This document shows, piece after piece, positions 24,993 to 36,950 of a stretch of DNA of 64,000 nt (its first letter is position 1; each line of letters begins with the position of its first letter). Origin of the DNA: Zychaea mexicana. Lineage: Eukaryota > Mucoromycota > Mucoromycetes > Mucorales > Lichtheimiaceae. The notes under the pieces were generated by a model, which worked only from the letters and a program-made list of their open reading frames with translations, was not told the origin of the DNA and ran no database searches. Location of the stretch: contig NW_026516730.1 in assembly GCF_025766255.1 (NCBI RefSeq), positions 185,042-249,041 on the forward strand, written 5' to 3'. The translations under genes and the position numbers were made by a program.

Positions 24993-26142
24993 CAGAGCTG
25001 CTCGAGCGACCAAATATTTCCTTGCGTAGACCAAATTATTACATATAGGAGTTTTTACATCCGTTACACATGTCCCCTCTACTATCTTCACTCCTTTGGT
25101 AGACCAAACTTCTCCCCACACCAATTTCAGATTTTTCTTACAATCTGTGATTCTTTGCGTAGACCAAAAAAAAGTGAAAGTGTACTTCTTTGTGTAGACC
25201 AACTTTTATTATGTTGCCTTGTAGTGACGTTCAGTACGTGAGATATAATATCCAGTGGTAGCCATTTACCACGCAAGTTTGACATTCTATTCTAAACATT
25301 TTTCTTTTTCTTTTTTTTATTAGAAGAATATAAAGAAAGAGAAAAAAAGAGAAGTTTAAATGAAAGTGTATAGGGATATGTTGGAGAAGATAAAGTATGG
25401 TTCTGCTTTTTATTTATCAGAGTATATGATGCTCTTGGTCGCCCTAATCTTCACTGTCTGAGTCATCGTCATCTAGATATTTAAAACAGCCGTAGTCAAC
25501 GCTACGCTCCATGTGGAAAAGCGCCGTATTGCTAAGGGGACTGTGTCCTTCTGCTAGGCTAATGGTGCAATCACAATCTTCTTCTGACTCACCGGCCGAC
25601 TCGAGATCTTCCCTAACTAGGCGCATACCGACCTCTGGAACAAAAACAGAGTCTATATATTCCGGGGTATCCATCGGTTTGATGTGCTCATTCGCAGCAT
25701 CGATCTCGTGTACCAGCATGTCTTGGAGTGTTTTTGCGATAATTTTCTTGCCTTTAAACCCATAGTATCCAGGCTGTAGAATATAAAGATAATTGTTATT
25801 ATATCATAGGATCTACTATATATACATTTCGATGTTGCTGTAAAATTTCGGATTGTAAAGAAGTAGCTGGCGCAGCAATATTTCAAATAAATTCTCGAGT
25901 GTTTGTGTTTGCAGCTGACAAGTCGCAATGGAGTGTTTGCTATCACTATCATTTTTTTTTGGTCAATACAAAGAATTACACTTTCACCTTTTTTTGGTCT
26001 ACGCAAGGAATTACAGATTGTAAGAAAAATCTGAAATTGGTGTGGGGAGAAGTTTGGTCTACCGAAGGAGTGAAGATAGTAGAGGGGACATGTGTAACGG
26101 ATGTTTAAACTCCTATATGTTCTACGCAAGTGGTCAGCTCTG
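24993..26142. mobile_element. Inverted-repeat element carrying an RTC4-like exon, copy 1
   Basis: The two ends are inverted copies of about 200 bp: left end CAGAGCTGCTCGAGCGACC from 24993, right end complementary and ending CAGCTCTG at 26142, where about 20 inner bases are missing. Each arm holds four spaced copies of a GTAGACCAAA motif. The interior has no transposase but does have an RTC4-like exon, so this looks like a non-autonomous element that carries a gene piece. Two further copies lie at 51528 and 62212. No clear target-site duplication was found here. The superfamily is not certain. Confidence 0.8.
25444..25773 (-). CDS. RTC4-like domain exon inside the inverted-repeat element
   Basis: The exon runs from a CTACAG acceptor at 25774 to a TAG stop and encodes 109 aa. 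It starts PGYYGFKGKKIIAKTLQDML and continues through MDTPEYIDSVFVPEVGMRLV and REDLE, ending in an acidic tail. The YYGxxG...II...L start and the VxVPEVxxRLxxEDL core match the RTC4-like domain (named from yeast restriction of telomere capping protein 4). An upstream exon ending LRQLLLYNPKFYSNIE, with a GTATAT donor near 25825, may belong to the same gene. No complete gene fits in the element, so this is probably a captured fragment. It is intact here, while the copies at 51982 and 62663 share a stop codon. Confidence 0.6.
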   Translation of the reverse strand, partial: PGYYGFKGKKIIAKTLQDMLVHEIDAANEHIKPMDTPEYIDSVFVPEVGMRLVREDLESAGESEEDCDCTISLAEGHSPLSNTALFHMERSVDYGCFKYLDDDDSDSED

Positions 26143-26487
26143 CATGAAAAAATCATCATTATACTTTATCAGTGATACAAAACTTCGTTTGTACATTGTT
26201 GTCATACATAATGTGGTTCTCATGCAACCCAGCACGCGATAACACGTCAATCTTTCTATTTTTGCTCTCTATGGACCTAGTACAAGGTTCTAGGTCTTCT
26301 TCTATATGTAAAAGACTATACTACTACTATATGTCTATCGCTCGTGACATAGATCGTAACGTGTATATATAGAATTTATTGGGTATGATTATCTTCAATG
26401 ATAATAATATAACGAGAAATGCTTGTGCCGGGATGATGATGATGTCTTGGAAATTGTTCGCATGAGGGAAAAACGCCAGCGCTAATT

Positions 26488-27027
26488 TCACTTGATATCG
26501 TTCACAGTGGCATCGATCCACTGCATGGTTCGTTTTTCCCTATCCGTCTATACACTATGTCAGTCTAATGCTTTTTGTCCGCAAAACAATCTCAAAGTGG
26601 GGTAAAGAAAAAGAGCGTCGTCGGTGATCGACTGGGACCAAGCTTACTTTGGATGCTTTGCTCTTGACCTTTTCACCAATGGCCTTGATGACATCTTGCT
26701 TGTGTATTTGTAAATGTTCGGATATCTGCCTTCGAAACCGACCCATCAAAATAAGGTCGTCTTTGGAAGGGAGCTGGAGAACGAAAGGAGGTGGTACGCA
26801 AAAGGGACACTGCCATGTATCGTTTAACGCGTCGACATTGAGGCATTGGATCTAGTTTACTGCATGAGTTGGTCTTCCATTTTGTTTTTCTCGCACTCAG
26901 CCCATGCCGCCGCCGCCGTCTCCCCCCCTCTTAAAAATGAGTCGACAAGAGACTTGATTTGGATTGTTACCGGTTTTATTTCATGTCCTTTTCGAGCATC
27001 GCGCGACAGATTGGTAGGTTTTGACAT
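26488..27027 (-). CDS. Small three-exon protein with one CxxC zinc-knuckle-like motif, function unknown
   Basis: Exons in transcript order: 27027-26971, 26851-26648, 26547-26488; all junctions keep frame and give 106 aa. The sequence has GHEIKPIQCLNVDALNDTWQ, then CPFC, then a basic helical part (RFRRQISEHLQIHKQDVIKA) and the end TMQWIDATVNDIK. GHExxPIQCLNVD faintly recalls the start of pre-SET regions, but no SET domain follows, so I draw no function from it. The start is uncertain and an upstream exon is possible. It sits immediately beside the inverted-repeat element. Confidence 0.45.
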
Positions 27028-27891
27028 TCTACTTTGATCTTGAACTCCTCTGGCTATTGTGATCATAAAGAGTGATCGTTTATTGTGTCTGGTAAACTCC
27101 GCCAGAACATGCAGTCGCGTAAAAAAAAAGGTTAGCCACACAAATGTTGCAAAGAGCCATACTACGCTTCCTTTCAACAATCGTTTTGCGATCCAAAGTT
27201 TTTACGCATCAAACATTCAAGTTCTTGATGGTTTCGCCTACTTAGTACTTGTTTATCATTTGTCTGCTGATTGTAACTTTTAACAATCATTTTTTTTTTC
27301 TTTCGCCATGGCTTACAACTGCTCCTGCTCAACGACGACACACTTTTTGTCTTTCGCAGATCTCCAAGGAAGCATGATACATATGCCAAACAGCTCCCCA
27401 CACCCTCTGACTGTGTGTTTCCACAACAGGGAATTTAAAGTCCAAGTACGTGCCCACGACGCGAAATCAAATCGTACCCGGGAAAATATATTTCAGCATC
27501 CGTAAACGAATAAATTTTGTCAACTTTGGATACCGTGGGAGATCTGTCGTGCTTTTGACATTGCAATTCGCCTTTAATGCAAACAAATAATAAGAAAACA
27601 CCAGTACCCTTGATACATTGCAAGCGTTCTTTCAAGTTTGATTGGCTCTATTTACACAATTTTCATACAGCATCATTATGGAATGATGCAAAAGCAAGGC
27701 TCGTGTAGAGCGCTGTTTTGTTACTGATTGGATACATCAAAAACGCATTGAAACTTGTGTAACATGGTGGTCATGGCAGGTATATAAAAAGTTGTACCTT
27801 TTTTTCTTCTTGTCTAAAGCCCACATTTTTGCTTATTAAAACACTACTCCCCACTCTTTTTTTTGCTTCATAGCAACACCATTTTCACCCC
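27028..27891. promoter_or_regulatory. Divergent 5' region of the small gene and SDH1
   Basis: No convincing gene. Poly(T) runs occur near 27290 and 27800, and a TATATAAAAA stretch at about 27781 lies roughly 110 bp before the SDH1 start codon, a plausible TATA position. Confidence 0.35.
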
Positions 27892-30281
27892 ATGTTTCGT
27901 CTGTCGCCTAGCAACATGACTCGCCTAGCAACGCTATCCAGAGATGTACACCCCTTTGTGACACGTATGTTATATATATCCTGTTGTTTAAATTATTGCC
28001 CTCCTCAACCCCCCGAAAAAAAAAGGGTCAGTGATCTACAGTGATTAATCGTCCCAATTTTTTGGCACATGTATGTTTAGGGAGTACGCGCACTTTTCAT
28101 TCATCCAAAATGAGAAAACAAGTCATCTCGAACCAGCCATTGCGTGCAATCACAGCATCTGTAATATTCAGTGTGATGATTTATGGGATGGGGGTTGGGA
28201 GAAGGGGAGGTTCAAAAGAAGAAAGACTGATGCATCCGCCCCATTGCTGCAGGGCTCTATTTCTAGCAAGTATCCAGTGATTGATCATGTCTATGACGCA
28301 GTAGTGGTTGGTGCAGGCGGCGCAGGTATGCGTGCTGCATTCGGTTTGGCAGAGGCAGGATTGAACACGGCCTGCATTACAAAGCTCTTTCCCACACGCT
28401 CACACACAGTAGCAGCTCAGGTACATGATGAACTCCAAGTAGTATAAAAAAACCTTTTACACATTTTGTATAATATGCTAAAAAAAAAAGAAAAAACATC
28501 AGGGTGGTATCAACGCTGCTTTGGGCAACATGACTGAAGATGACTGGCGGTGGCACATGTATGATACCGTGAAAGGATCAGATTGGCTTGGAGATCAAGA
28601 CGCGATCCATTATATGTGTCGTGAAGCGCCTCGTGCTGTAAGAGAACTGGAGAATTACGGAATGCCATTCTCACGAAACGCTGAGGGTAAAATTTATCAG
28701 CGAGCATTGGGTGGTCAAAGCTTAAAATATGGCAAAGGTAAGCTGGCATTTCGGTCGTGTTTAAAGCTCCTTGTGTGTGAAAACATTCTTTACTAGCTCT
28801 TCTACTTACATACTTAAACACACAAGGTGGTCAGGCTTATCGTTGTGCAGCCGTAGCTGATCGTACCGGCCACGCCTTGCTTCACACCTTGTATGGCGAG
28901 TCACTTCGTCATCAAACCAATTACTTTATTGAATACTTTGCACTCGATCTCATCATGGAGGATGGCGAATGCAAAGGTGTGATTGCGCTCAACATGGAAG
29001 ATGGTACCTTGCATCGCTTCCGATCGCACAAGACGGTGCTTGCTACAGGTGGTTACGGCCGATCCTATTTTTCGTGTACCTCGGCACACACGTGCACGGG
29101 CGACGGTAACGCCATGGCAGCGCGGGCTGGCCTCCCACTCCAGGATCTCGAATTTGTCCAGTTCCACCCTACCGGTATCTACGGCGCCGGCTGTTTGATC
29201 ACCGAAGGGTGTCGTGGCGAGGGCGGTATACTGATCAACTCGGCGGGTGAGCGATTCATGGAACGCTACGCCCCCACTGCCAAGGATCTGGCTTCCCGCG
29301 ATGTGGTATCCCGCGCCATGAGTATGGAAGTCAGAGAAGGCCGCGGCGTGGGTCCCGAAAAAGACCACGTCTATTTGCAACTGCACCATTTGCCGGAAGA
29401 GTTGATCCGTGAGCGTTTGCCGGGTATCTGCGAGACGGCTTCTATTTTCTGTGGTGTGGATGTCATTCGCGAGCCGATTCCTGTCATCCCAACAGTGCAT
29501 TACAACATGGGTGGTATTCCAACAAAATTCACGGGTGAGGTCTTGTCCATTGACGAGAACGGCGAGGATAAGGTGGTCCCCGGTCTGTACGCCGCGGGTG
29601 AAGCAGCTTGTGTTTCAGTCCATGGCGCAAATCGTCTGGGCGCCAACTCGCTCTTGGACATTGTTGTCTTTGGTCGTGCCGTAGCACATCACATTGCCGA
29701 GAATCTGTCTCCTGGCGAGCCGCTCAAGCCATTCGCACCCGATGCAGGTCTTGCGTCGATCGAAAATTTGGACAACGTGCGCACGGCCACAGGCCAAAAC
29801 AAGACTGCAGATATCCGATTGGAGATGCAAAAGGTGATGCAGTCCGACGCGGCTGTTTTCCGAACGCAAAAGTCTTTGGATGAAGGTTGCGGCAAGATTG
29901 ATAACGTGTGGAAGGCGCTTCAGGATGTGGGACTGTCGGATAGAGGCATGATCTGGAACACAGATCTTACAGAGACGTTGGAATTGCAGAACGCTTTGAC
30001 GTGTGCTGCTCAGACGATGTACGCTGCTGCGGCTCGTAAAGAATCGCGTGGTGCTCACGCTCGAGAGGATTACACCGAGCGTGATGATGAGGTATAAGTT
30101 TCTGAGCCATCTATATGCGAACAAGTACTAACTATGAATTGTTTAGAACTGGATGAAACACACATTGTCGTGGCAGGACCAAGAAACGGGCCAAGTTACT
30201 CTCAAATACAGAGCCGTCACGGACACGACTTTGGATGAAGAAGAGTGTAAACCAGTCCCACCCGTAGCTAGAGTTTATTAA
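27892..30281 (+). CDS. SDH1: Succinate dehydrogenase flavoprotein subunit, mitochondrial
   Basis: Oxidises succinate to fumarate as the FAD subunit of complex II at the inner mitochondrial membrane, linking the TCA cycle to ubiquinone. Exons: 27892-27964, 28081-28160, 28226-28420, 28503-28737, 28827-30091, 30147-30281; total 660 aa, normal for the family. A basic presequence (about residues 1-50, with RSTRTFHSS) precedes the FAD-binding motif [20 protein letters not shown]. The covalent-FAD histidine lies in [17 protein letters not shown]. Active-site stretches include [21 protein letters not shown] and [18 protein letters not shown]. The end has [19 protein letters not shown] and TLKYRAVTD. 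The intron at 28161-28225 is the least certain: it rests on frame and a GTAATA donor. Confidence 0.98.
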
Positions 30282-30747
30282 ACACTATTACCATACTTGT
30301 AAATATACACGCATTAGACTTACTATATACCAAGTGTAGAGAACGGCAAATAGATTGGCTCTTTGTCACAAAAATAAGGAGGGGTACCACCCTATCCAAA
30401 CGGGATTTTGCATTTAATCTCAATAAGTAATCGCCCTAATATGTTAATGAGTTATTAGGGGGCTGATCGCTAACAATACGCAAATAACGTGCTCATCAGC
30501 TGGTTATCCAGTAGAATGAACGTTCTCGTCACTGAGAATATTAGTAGTAAAAGAAACAAAAATGCGTTGCATCCTCTTGTATGATTCACCGTCAAGGAGC
30601 GATCATGTTTTTTTTGGTGGTTCGGAGAGAAAGGGCCGAGAGCCGAAACTCAGTGGTGCTAATTCCACACAATGGGGAACAACTCTCGGCAATTTGTAGG
30701 TCCCGCAAAGTTTTGAGTACACCCTCTATCTCTTCCCAACTCCCTCA
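30282..30747. other. Spacer between SDH1 and the YPP1-like gene
   Basis: Tandem-gene spacer holding the SDH1 3' UTR and the next promoter. Poly(A)-signal-like AATAAG occurs near 30423. No other feature is apparent. Confidence 0.35.
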
Positions 30748-33700
30748 ATGACAGCCTCTAAAGTAGTGCAAATTTCCAAGGAGATAGAGGATGCACGCTG
30801 CAAAGGGAATTGGAAGCTCATTCCAGAGCTAGCACGACGCTATAGGAAACACAACCCCAAAGGTGAAAGTAAGTTATACCGAGTCACTGCTAAACTAAAG
30901 TTCTTGACAGTGCGCTGACATACATAAACTTTTTTATTTTATTATCGCTTCCTGTATATGCAGTCTTGGCACAGACAATTTCAGCCGAAGCTTCGCTATC
31001 GCAACTGTCCTATAATGCCCGTAAAGACACAACACCGATAAAGGCACCAGAGCAGCAGTACGATACCCTTGAAAAACCTACCCTGCCTCCACGACTCGAC
31101 ATGAGCCAGGTGAAATCGCTTCAACTACAGCTGAAATCGGTCATACAAATGAACGACGATTCGACAAACGAAAAAGAGGTGTGTATCACTATGAGTCGTA
31201 GTCATGCAAAAAAAACCTAAAGTCTGACTATTATGTGTTGTGGGCAGTTTTCAAAAGTTATATTAGCACGTTCTTTCTTTGAGTGCGGCGAATTTACAAA
31301 GACTCTGGATATGCTGCAGCAATCTTCTATCCCAAAGCAAGACACGGTATTCGGTTATCGCTCAGTTTTACTTTTACAAGCATGTGTGATCAAAGGTGAG
31401 AAGGGTGGAACGCCAAGTCTGAGCAAAAGGGTTTACATGACCAACTAAACGTTGGCGTTTCGAATTTGGTTAGCAATTAGTTTCGAACTTACTGGCGACG
31501 TATCTTCGGCATTGGAAAGTTACAAAGGGGTGGCCATTGCAGTCAATGATGTAGCAGGATCGAAGGATCGTGTCTTTACAGAATGGGCAGAAGAAGGTCT
31601 TTATCGTGCCGCCCTTGTGGCATTAGAGAATGAGTATGTGCTCCCCTATAAACTCTCTTTAAAATTAGAGTTTCAATTGGTTAAACATATAAATGTAAAT
31701 TATATTTTTATGTAGTACCAGGAATGTCGCATCGACATTGGAAATTTTACGCGCATATCAACGAGCAACAGCCGCACAACCAACGACATGGCGACTCCAG
31801 AAACGGCTCACCGTAACCCGACGATCGTTGAAATATTTGTCAGAAACTTACCGTCGAGGGGAGTATTGTCCTCCCGAAAAGGAAAGGTAGTAACAAAAAA
31901 AAAAGAATGTGGTCAATTACGTCTCGATGAACATACAATAAGCTCACATGATTCCGCAAAGCAGTCCCAGCCAAACCCTGTTTATGGTGGAAGCGACCCA
32001 ACTCCGTACTATCTATGAAAGTATGATTCATGCTTCTGCAGTATTCCCTCGAGCAGATCAAGTCAATCCAATCGTCCTCGAATATGTTGATCAACTAGCA
32101 GAGTTGGTGGATCTGGTCGCTTGGCCTATTTGCGATTTGCGAGCTTTCGCAGAGGTAATTTTCAAAAGAGATTAGGAGAATGCTTATTACTCACCCGCCC
32201 TTTATTCTTTTTTTTACAGTCATTGAATCGCACGACTCAGAAGGCATTCAATTCCCCTCGTATCATGCGTCATCAATTTCACGTCCAGGTTAAGCTGGGC
32301 GAATTCAAAGAAGCGCATTACGCTTTTCGCTCTTACCTGTACCTAGTCGGCCTCACGTCTCAAGCACGAGACGAATCACGGCTCCATGGAGAGGCGCTAG
32401 CAACAGATACTGACGGAAACAACGTTCCAGTGCCACTGATTAGGGAGGAGGAGATTCGACAAATGATAAGCGATCGAGGTGTGGTGGATGATGGAGAGGT
32501 CAAGCCAGCGAAGTCAATTGCTTCGAAACGAAGCGTTGAAAAGGAGTCAACGGAGGACGTCCTGAAAGTGCTGCTATCCTCCATTAAAATGCTGTGCGAA
32601 GAGCTGGAACGAGGGGCTGAAGCTGTGGAAATGGCGGAGATCGCCAAGAACGTGTTCGACATGGAGCTGGAACCAGAGCAACAAGACATTTGGACAACGC
32701 TTGGAACACGTGTGTATCGAGCGGCAGGCACCGCATATGGTCTCTTGGCAACACAGAGTAAGTTTGACATTCAGCTAAAATGTTGTCAGTATTATAACAT
32801 GTTTGTGTAACAATGCTTGCTGTGTCACCATAGCCATGGATCCTACCATGCGGCCGGATTATCACGGAAAAGCTCTGGAATATCTGGGGAAGTCTCTCGA
32901 AATTTGCGAATCTTGGGAAACATACTATCAACTTGCGCTTGAGCGAGGGGAGACACGCGATATACGGCAGGCTGTCCACGCGGTAACCAGGGCATTACAA
33001 CTGAATCCGCGATATATTGCATCATGGCATCTGTTGGTTTTATTATGCACCTGCCCGGCCCAAAGCGATATGCAGCAAGCTTTCAGAACCTGTGAAACAG
33101 CTCTGGAAAAAGTACAAGATATCATTTCGGAATACCAAGAAAATGAATTCAGTAGCGGCGAACTTGGAACAAGGCCTGGTTTTGATGACTTTCTGCAATA
33201 TGTTTTGCTGGAAACAACACAGTCGATGCTGACAAATGTAGTCAAGGGATCAGAGGATGCGCTCGAAGCACAAAAGGATGTTTTCGGTTCTTATAATTTG
33301 ATAGCACTACCCGAGGATACGGATATGCCATATGTTGGATTGTACAACGAAGGCAATGAGCGGAATCCGATGGTTGTATCAGGATCTCTCGGTAATTTGA
33401 GCGAGACAATAGCATCGGCAGAAGCAGACCCTACCGAGAAACGCATACAAGCCAATGGAGTTTCGACCGGCTCGCTTCGCCAGCAGAACGGCAGTCTCAA
33501 ACATCTTTCAGAAAAAGGCAGTCCACTAAACGGCAAAGCCAACAGTGTTAGGACCGAGCCAATAAATACTGCGCATCACCGCCGATTACATCCTTCCCTC
33601 CACCTTTTCCGAGGACGGTCACTCAGAAGACATAAAAATATGTCAGCAGTACCCTCCAATGACGACAGCGACAGCCGCGAGAGCAGAGACTCGCTGTTTA

Positions 33701-34485
33701 CCAACTCTAATGGTAAATTTCAGTTAACGGTTATACATATTATACCGCCAAAATTAACGATTCATGTGTGCTTTACATAGTACGTGCGAGCTATCCGATG
33801 CAGGCATCGAATACTTCCTTGCAAAGTGCAACACCATCATTTAATTCAACACGTTCACTCAATCCCCGAGGCTCCATCACAAGCTCCTCTTTCACACAGT
33901 CTACAGCACGTTGCCGACTACGACAGAAGCAATCGACACGCATATTATGTAACCTTTGGCTACTCTCAGCATCTTTCTTTTTGAACATGGGACGGATCGA
34001 CGAGGCACTCAAATCTGTAGAAGAAGCAGAGAATGTGGACTGGACAAGCAATGCACGGTTATGGTGCATGCTGGGACGGATACGTTTACTTCAGAACAAG
34101 GTCGATTGGGCAATCACAGCATTTCAGAAGGGATTAGTGTGTGAGAGCAACGACATCGAATGTCGAGTTTGGTTGGCCAAAGCATACCAAGAACAAGGCT
34201 TGCTCGAGATAGCTGAAGGAATTCTAGAGCTCGTAACCCGGGGAAATGGGTGGAGTTGTGCCGAAGCTTGGTATGTTTCTATTTTTGTTGTAAATCCAAA
34301 CAAGTACGAAAGTTGTGACCGTGTCATTTATCGCTGTGTATTTATAAATATATAGGTTCTATCTTGGTGAAGTGTATCGAAAAACTGACCGTACCGAACG
34401 TGCAAAGGATTGTCTTTTATATGCTCTAGAATTAGAAAAAACGCAACCAATTTTACCATTCTATGTATTACCGCGTTGTGTATAG
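30748..34485 (+). CDS. YPP1: YPP1/TTC7-family TPR protein, PI4-kinase plasma-membrane scaffold
   Basis: The family joins Efr3 to the Stt4/PI4KA phosphatidylinositol 4-kinase at the plasma membrane. Exons: 30748-30868, 30964-31178, 31248-31395, 31474-31633, 31716-31886, 31962-32154, 32220-32757, 32834-33712, 33781-34270, 34356-34485; total 1014 aa. The N terminus has the TTC7-like helix CKGNWKLIPELARRYRKH. TPR-like helices follow (FECGEFTKTLDMLQQS, ISFELTGDVSSALESY, VKLGEFKEAHYAFRSYL). A Ser/Arg-rich linker lies near residues 690-810. C-terminal TPRs include NMGRIDEALKSVEEAE and YLGEVYRKTDRTERAKDCL. The end LELEKTQPILPFYVLPRCV closely parallels the TTC7 C terminus, which supports the assignment. 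Two acceptors (31473 and 31961) are inferred from phase. Confidence 0.88.
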
Positions 34486-36950
34486 TTATATTTTGTGCCG
34501 CTGTTGTACAGTTTATAAAGTAACATGTCAGACTTTTTTTTCGACAGGCAAGCGCTTATAGCAAATAAACGAGCCTTTTAAAATAATAACAATGGCGAAA
34601 CGAGTCATATATGATGTATTTATCATACCAATTCTTTTTATGATATATAGGTAGTAGGTGTAGGATGGCGTGGGTATTGGAGAAGACGTGTCAAAAATGT
34701 ACAGTGTGCGCAGCAGCGTGACGGGAAAGGGTTCCTGACCATGACGGAAAGCAAGCCTGTTACGAACATGGTGTTTACTCACGCAGTGGATCTGGCTGAC
34801 ATTTTTGACAACTACCGTTCAACCACAATGGTATTGATACTGATCTCCTGATGAATCAGCGCACCACTAAAGCTAATAGGAACTATGGCCCCTCCTCCGC
34901 CAGCTTGAAATCCACCAGTATAGACTCGGTCTCTAGCCAGCGCTACGCGCGTATCGTACCTTCGTCCGTCCGGTGCTGGATTGTGGTCTAGTCATTAGCA
35001 GCCATGTCATCTAAGCAAATGGAGAAACTACACAACGCACACAAGGGCTGCTTCAAAATGGCATTAAATCGCAATACAAGTACACAATTTTCGACGATTA
35101 TTCCTATGGTTTTAGCCGATCTACCATCAATGCAGTGTTGCTTCCATACTTTATCTTATAAAAAAGCTGGTTGTAGGATGTCATGCGTTTCCACTGTTTG
35201 TCACAATCATTGAAGAGAAAGGTCAGTCCAACTTAACGAGCCATAGTTGACACAGATCCCCACGAGGACGAACTACAAACTTGAGTTGGAGTATACGTGA
35301 TCGCAGTTGCAGGACTGCCCGTCAACCGACCCATCAGGCTGAAAAGAAACGGCGAATTGCTTACCCGCGCCAGCAATTTTAAATCGATCAACTGCCTTCG
35401 AAGTACCCGCAGAATTGAGCCCATTCTATATTTGCCAGTATGCTCGCGAGACCGTCACCGTCTAGTCAAACGGCGTATGTACTGGCTCAATGACTGTCGT
35501 TGTGGGGCCAAGGAAGCTAAACCAGAACACTTCGCTAGCTGCACTCTCTGCTTCGCCCGGAACTCAAGGAGCTCAAGGAAGCATTTGAACAAATACCACA
35601 CCTACCCCAACACAGCAACGTCATTATCACTACTCTTCTCCCTCTTGATTATACCATAACCTACATATGGATTTGTATTATTCTTCGCCACCACAACATA
35701 TAGTACTAATTAACACTAGCATAACTTTTTTTCCTACGGGGGTTTCTTCAGTTATTGCATCATATCTTCATTTGCAAACGATCTTTATTCACAATTGTAT
35801 CTCAAGGAAGCGACCACTTGCCCATAGGCGCGGTCAACTTGGTCTTCCATAATCAAAAACAAATATTTGAATCTAACAAGTAACAATTCGGTTACCTCGT
35901 TCGTTTCTAAGGGGCACACATTAAAATGCATTTCCTTAAGTGTAAAAGATCAAAACTTTAGCGTATGTGACACTAGCCACAAAGCAGCCGACACATAGAA
36001 AGTAGAATAGAAAACTTGTTGCACTTGGACCAAGTGCATGTGTGCTGGAAACCAGTTGATGATCTGCGAATAGTAGGGGCGTCCCCTACCGAGTAGCATT
36101 GTAGAGTTAAGATAGGCCGGTTTTAAGAAGATACTTTTGATAGAGACGATCAACAAGAAATAAGCGAGTTATACATAGCTTTTATCTATTGTCTGATGTA
36201 CCTCAGTATCTACTGCTGCAATTTGTTGTATATCATACACACCTGCAAGAGCCGCACACAACGGATATTCCATTGTCCAATCCCGCAAGACAAAACATAA
36301 CCGGACAATTTTCTTTGTCCCTTCTTTTTCGCTATTGATGATAAACAGAAAATGTCGATTGAAGATCTAACGTGCCCTGTGTACTCAGTACCCAGTACGA
36401 CTTTGGGCAGAGGATTGCCCAAGCACAGTAGTGGAATTTTTGTTTGGTGATCGGAGAAAGCTGTTAGTGCGCTTGTGCTATTAAGGCAAGATCTAATAAA
36501 TTTTCATTTCCATTTCATTGTCCCCTTGGCCAAGCAATCGCCCGGTCATCAGTCTGGTTGCGGGTGCAGGTGGATTGAAGGGAGCACTCGTGCTAAAGTG
36601 CCATAAGCGCACTGGGCGTAGATCTCGTATGCGCCACTGCAATCTATTTAGCAGCCAAATCTAGTAAAAATAACAGACCCGCTTGGAGCTTAATTTTTTT
36701 AAATATTTCTTGTCCCGCTTTTTATTACCATTTCGCTTGCACACAGTACACAAACTAACACTCGTCCTCTCTTCCTCTCTTTCGCTTCCTCTCCTCTCTT
36801 CTTCTCTCTCTCCCTCTCTTTCTCTCTTTCACACTCACTAGATAGTTTCGGTGTCTCGGTTCCACACCACCCGATAATTCTCTCTTTCCTTCCTTTTTCT
36901 CCATTCCTTTCCCTTTTTCGTTCCCGTTCGTTTTACCATCTTTGAATGCC
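34486..36950. other. Intergenic region, 2.5 kb, with a degraded coding remnant
   Basis: Apart from the transposase-like remnant described separately, no gene is evident. The last 240 bp before the glycosyltransferase start are pyrimidine rich (CTCTCTTTC runs, 36765-36830), a likely promoter feature. Confidence 0.4.
34680..35660 (+). pseudogene. Possible degraded piggyBac-like transposase remnant
   Basis: Broken plus-strand frames carry transposase-like pieces: KPVTNMVFTHAVDLADIFDN followed by YRSTTMV near 34735-34830, then LPVNRPIRLKRNGELLTRAS and a Cys-rich end (VCSRD, CRCG, CTLC) within 35297-35600. A VDxAD motif followed by a distal Cys-rich knob is the layout of DDE_Tnp_1_7 (piggyBac-like) proteins. 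Several stops and frame changes separate the pieces. Weak evidence: the minus strand at about 34818-34990 also reads as protein-like sequence (see findings). Confidence 0.33.

Noticed and set aside
25653..26159. 168-codon minus-strand frame within the RTC4 element's right arm
   Set aside because: It overlaps the RTC4-like exon in another frame and reads through the inverted repeat. The same RYTCPLYYLHSFGRPNFSPH peptide appears from the left arm, which shows it comes from the repeat.
28901..29500. 199-codon minus-strand frame opposite the SDH1 main exon
   Set aside because: Shadow of a highly conserved coding exon with biased codon use; the peptide has no recognisable features.
31474..31715. 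Using the upstream frame at 31452 (MAFRIWLAIS) as exon 4 of the YPP1-like gene
   Set aside because: A TAA lies just upstream in frame and no AG acceptor is available there. The TTAG acceptor at 31473 keeps phase and gives the TTC7-like ACVIKAISFELTGD.
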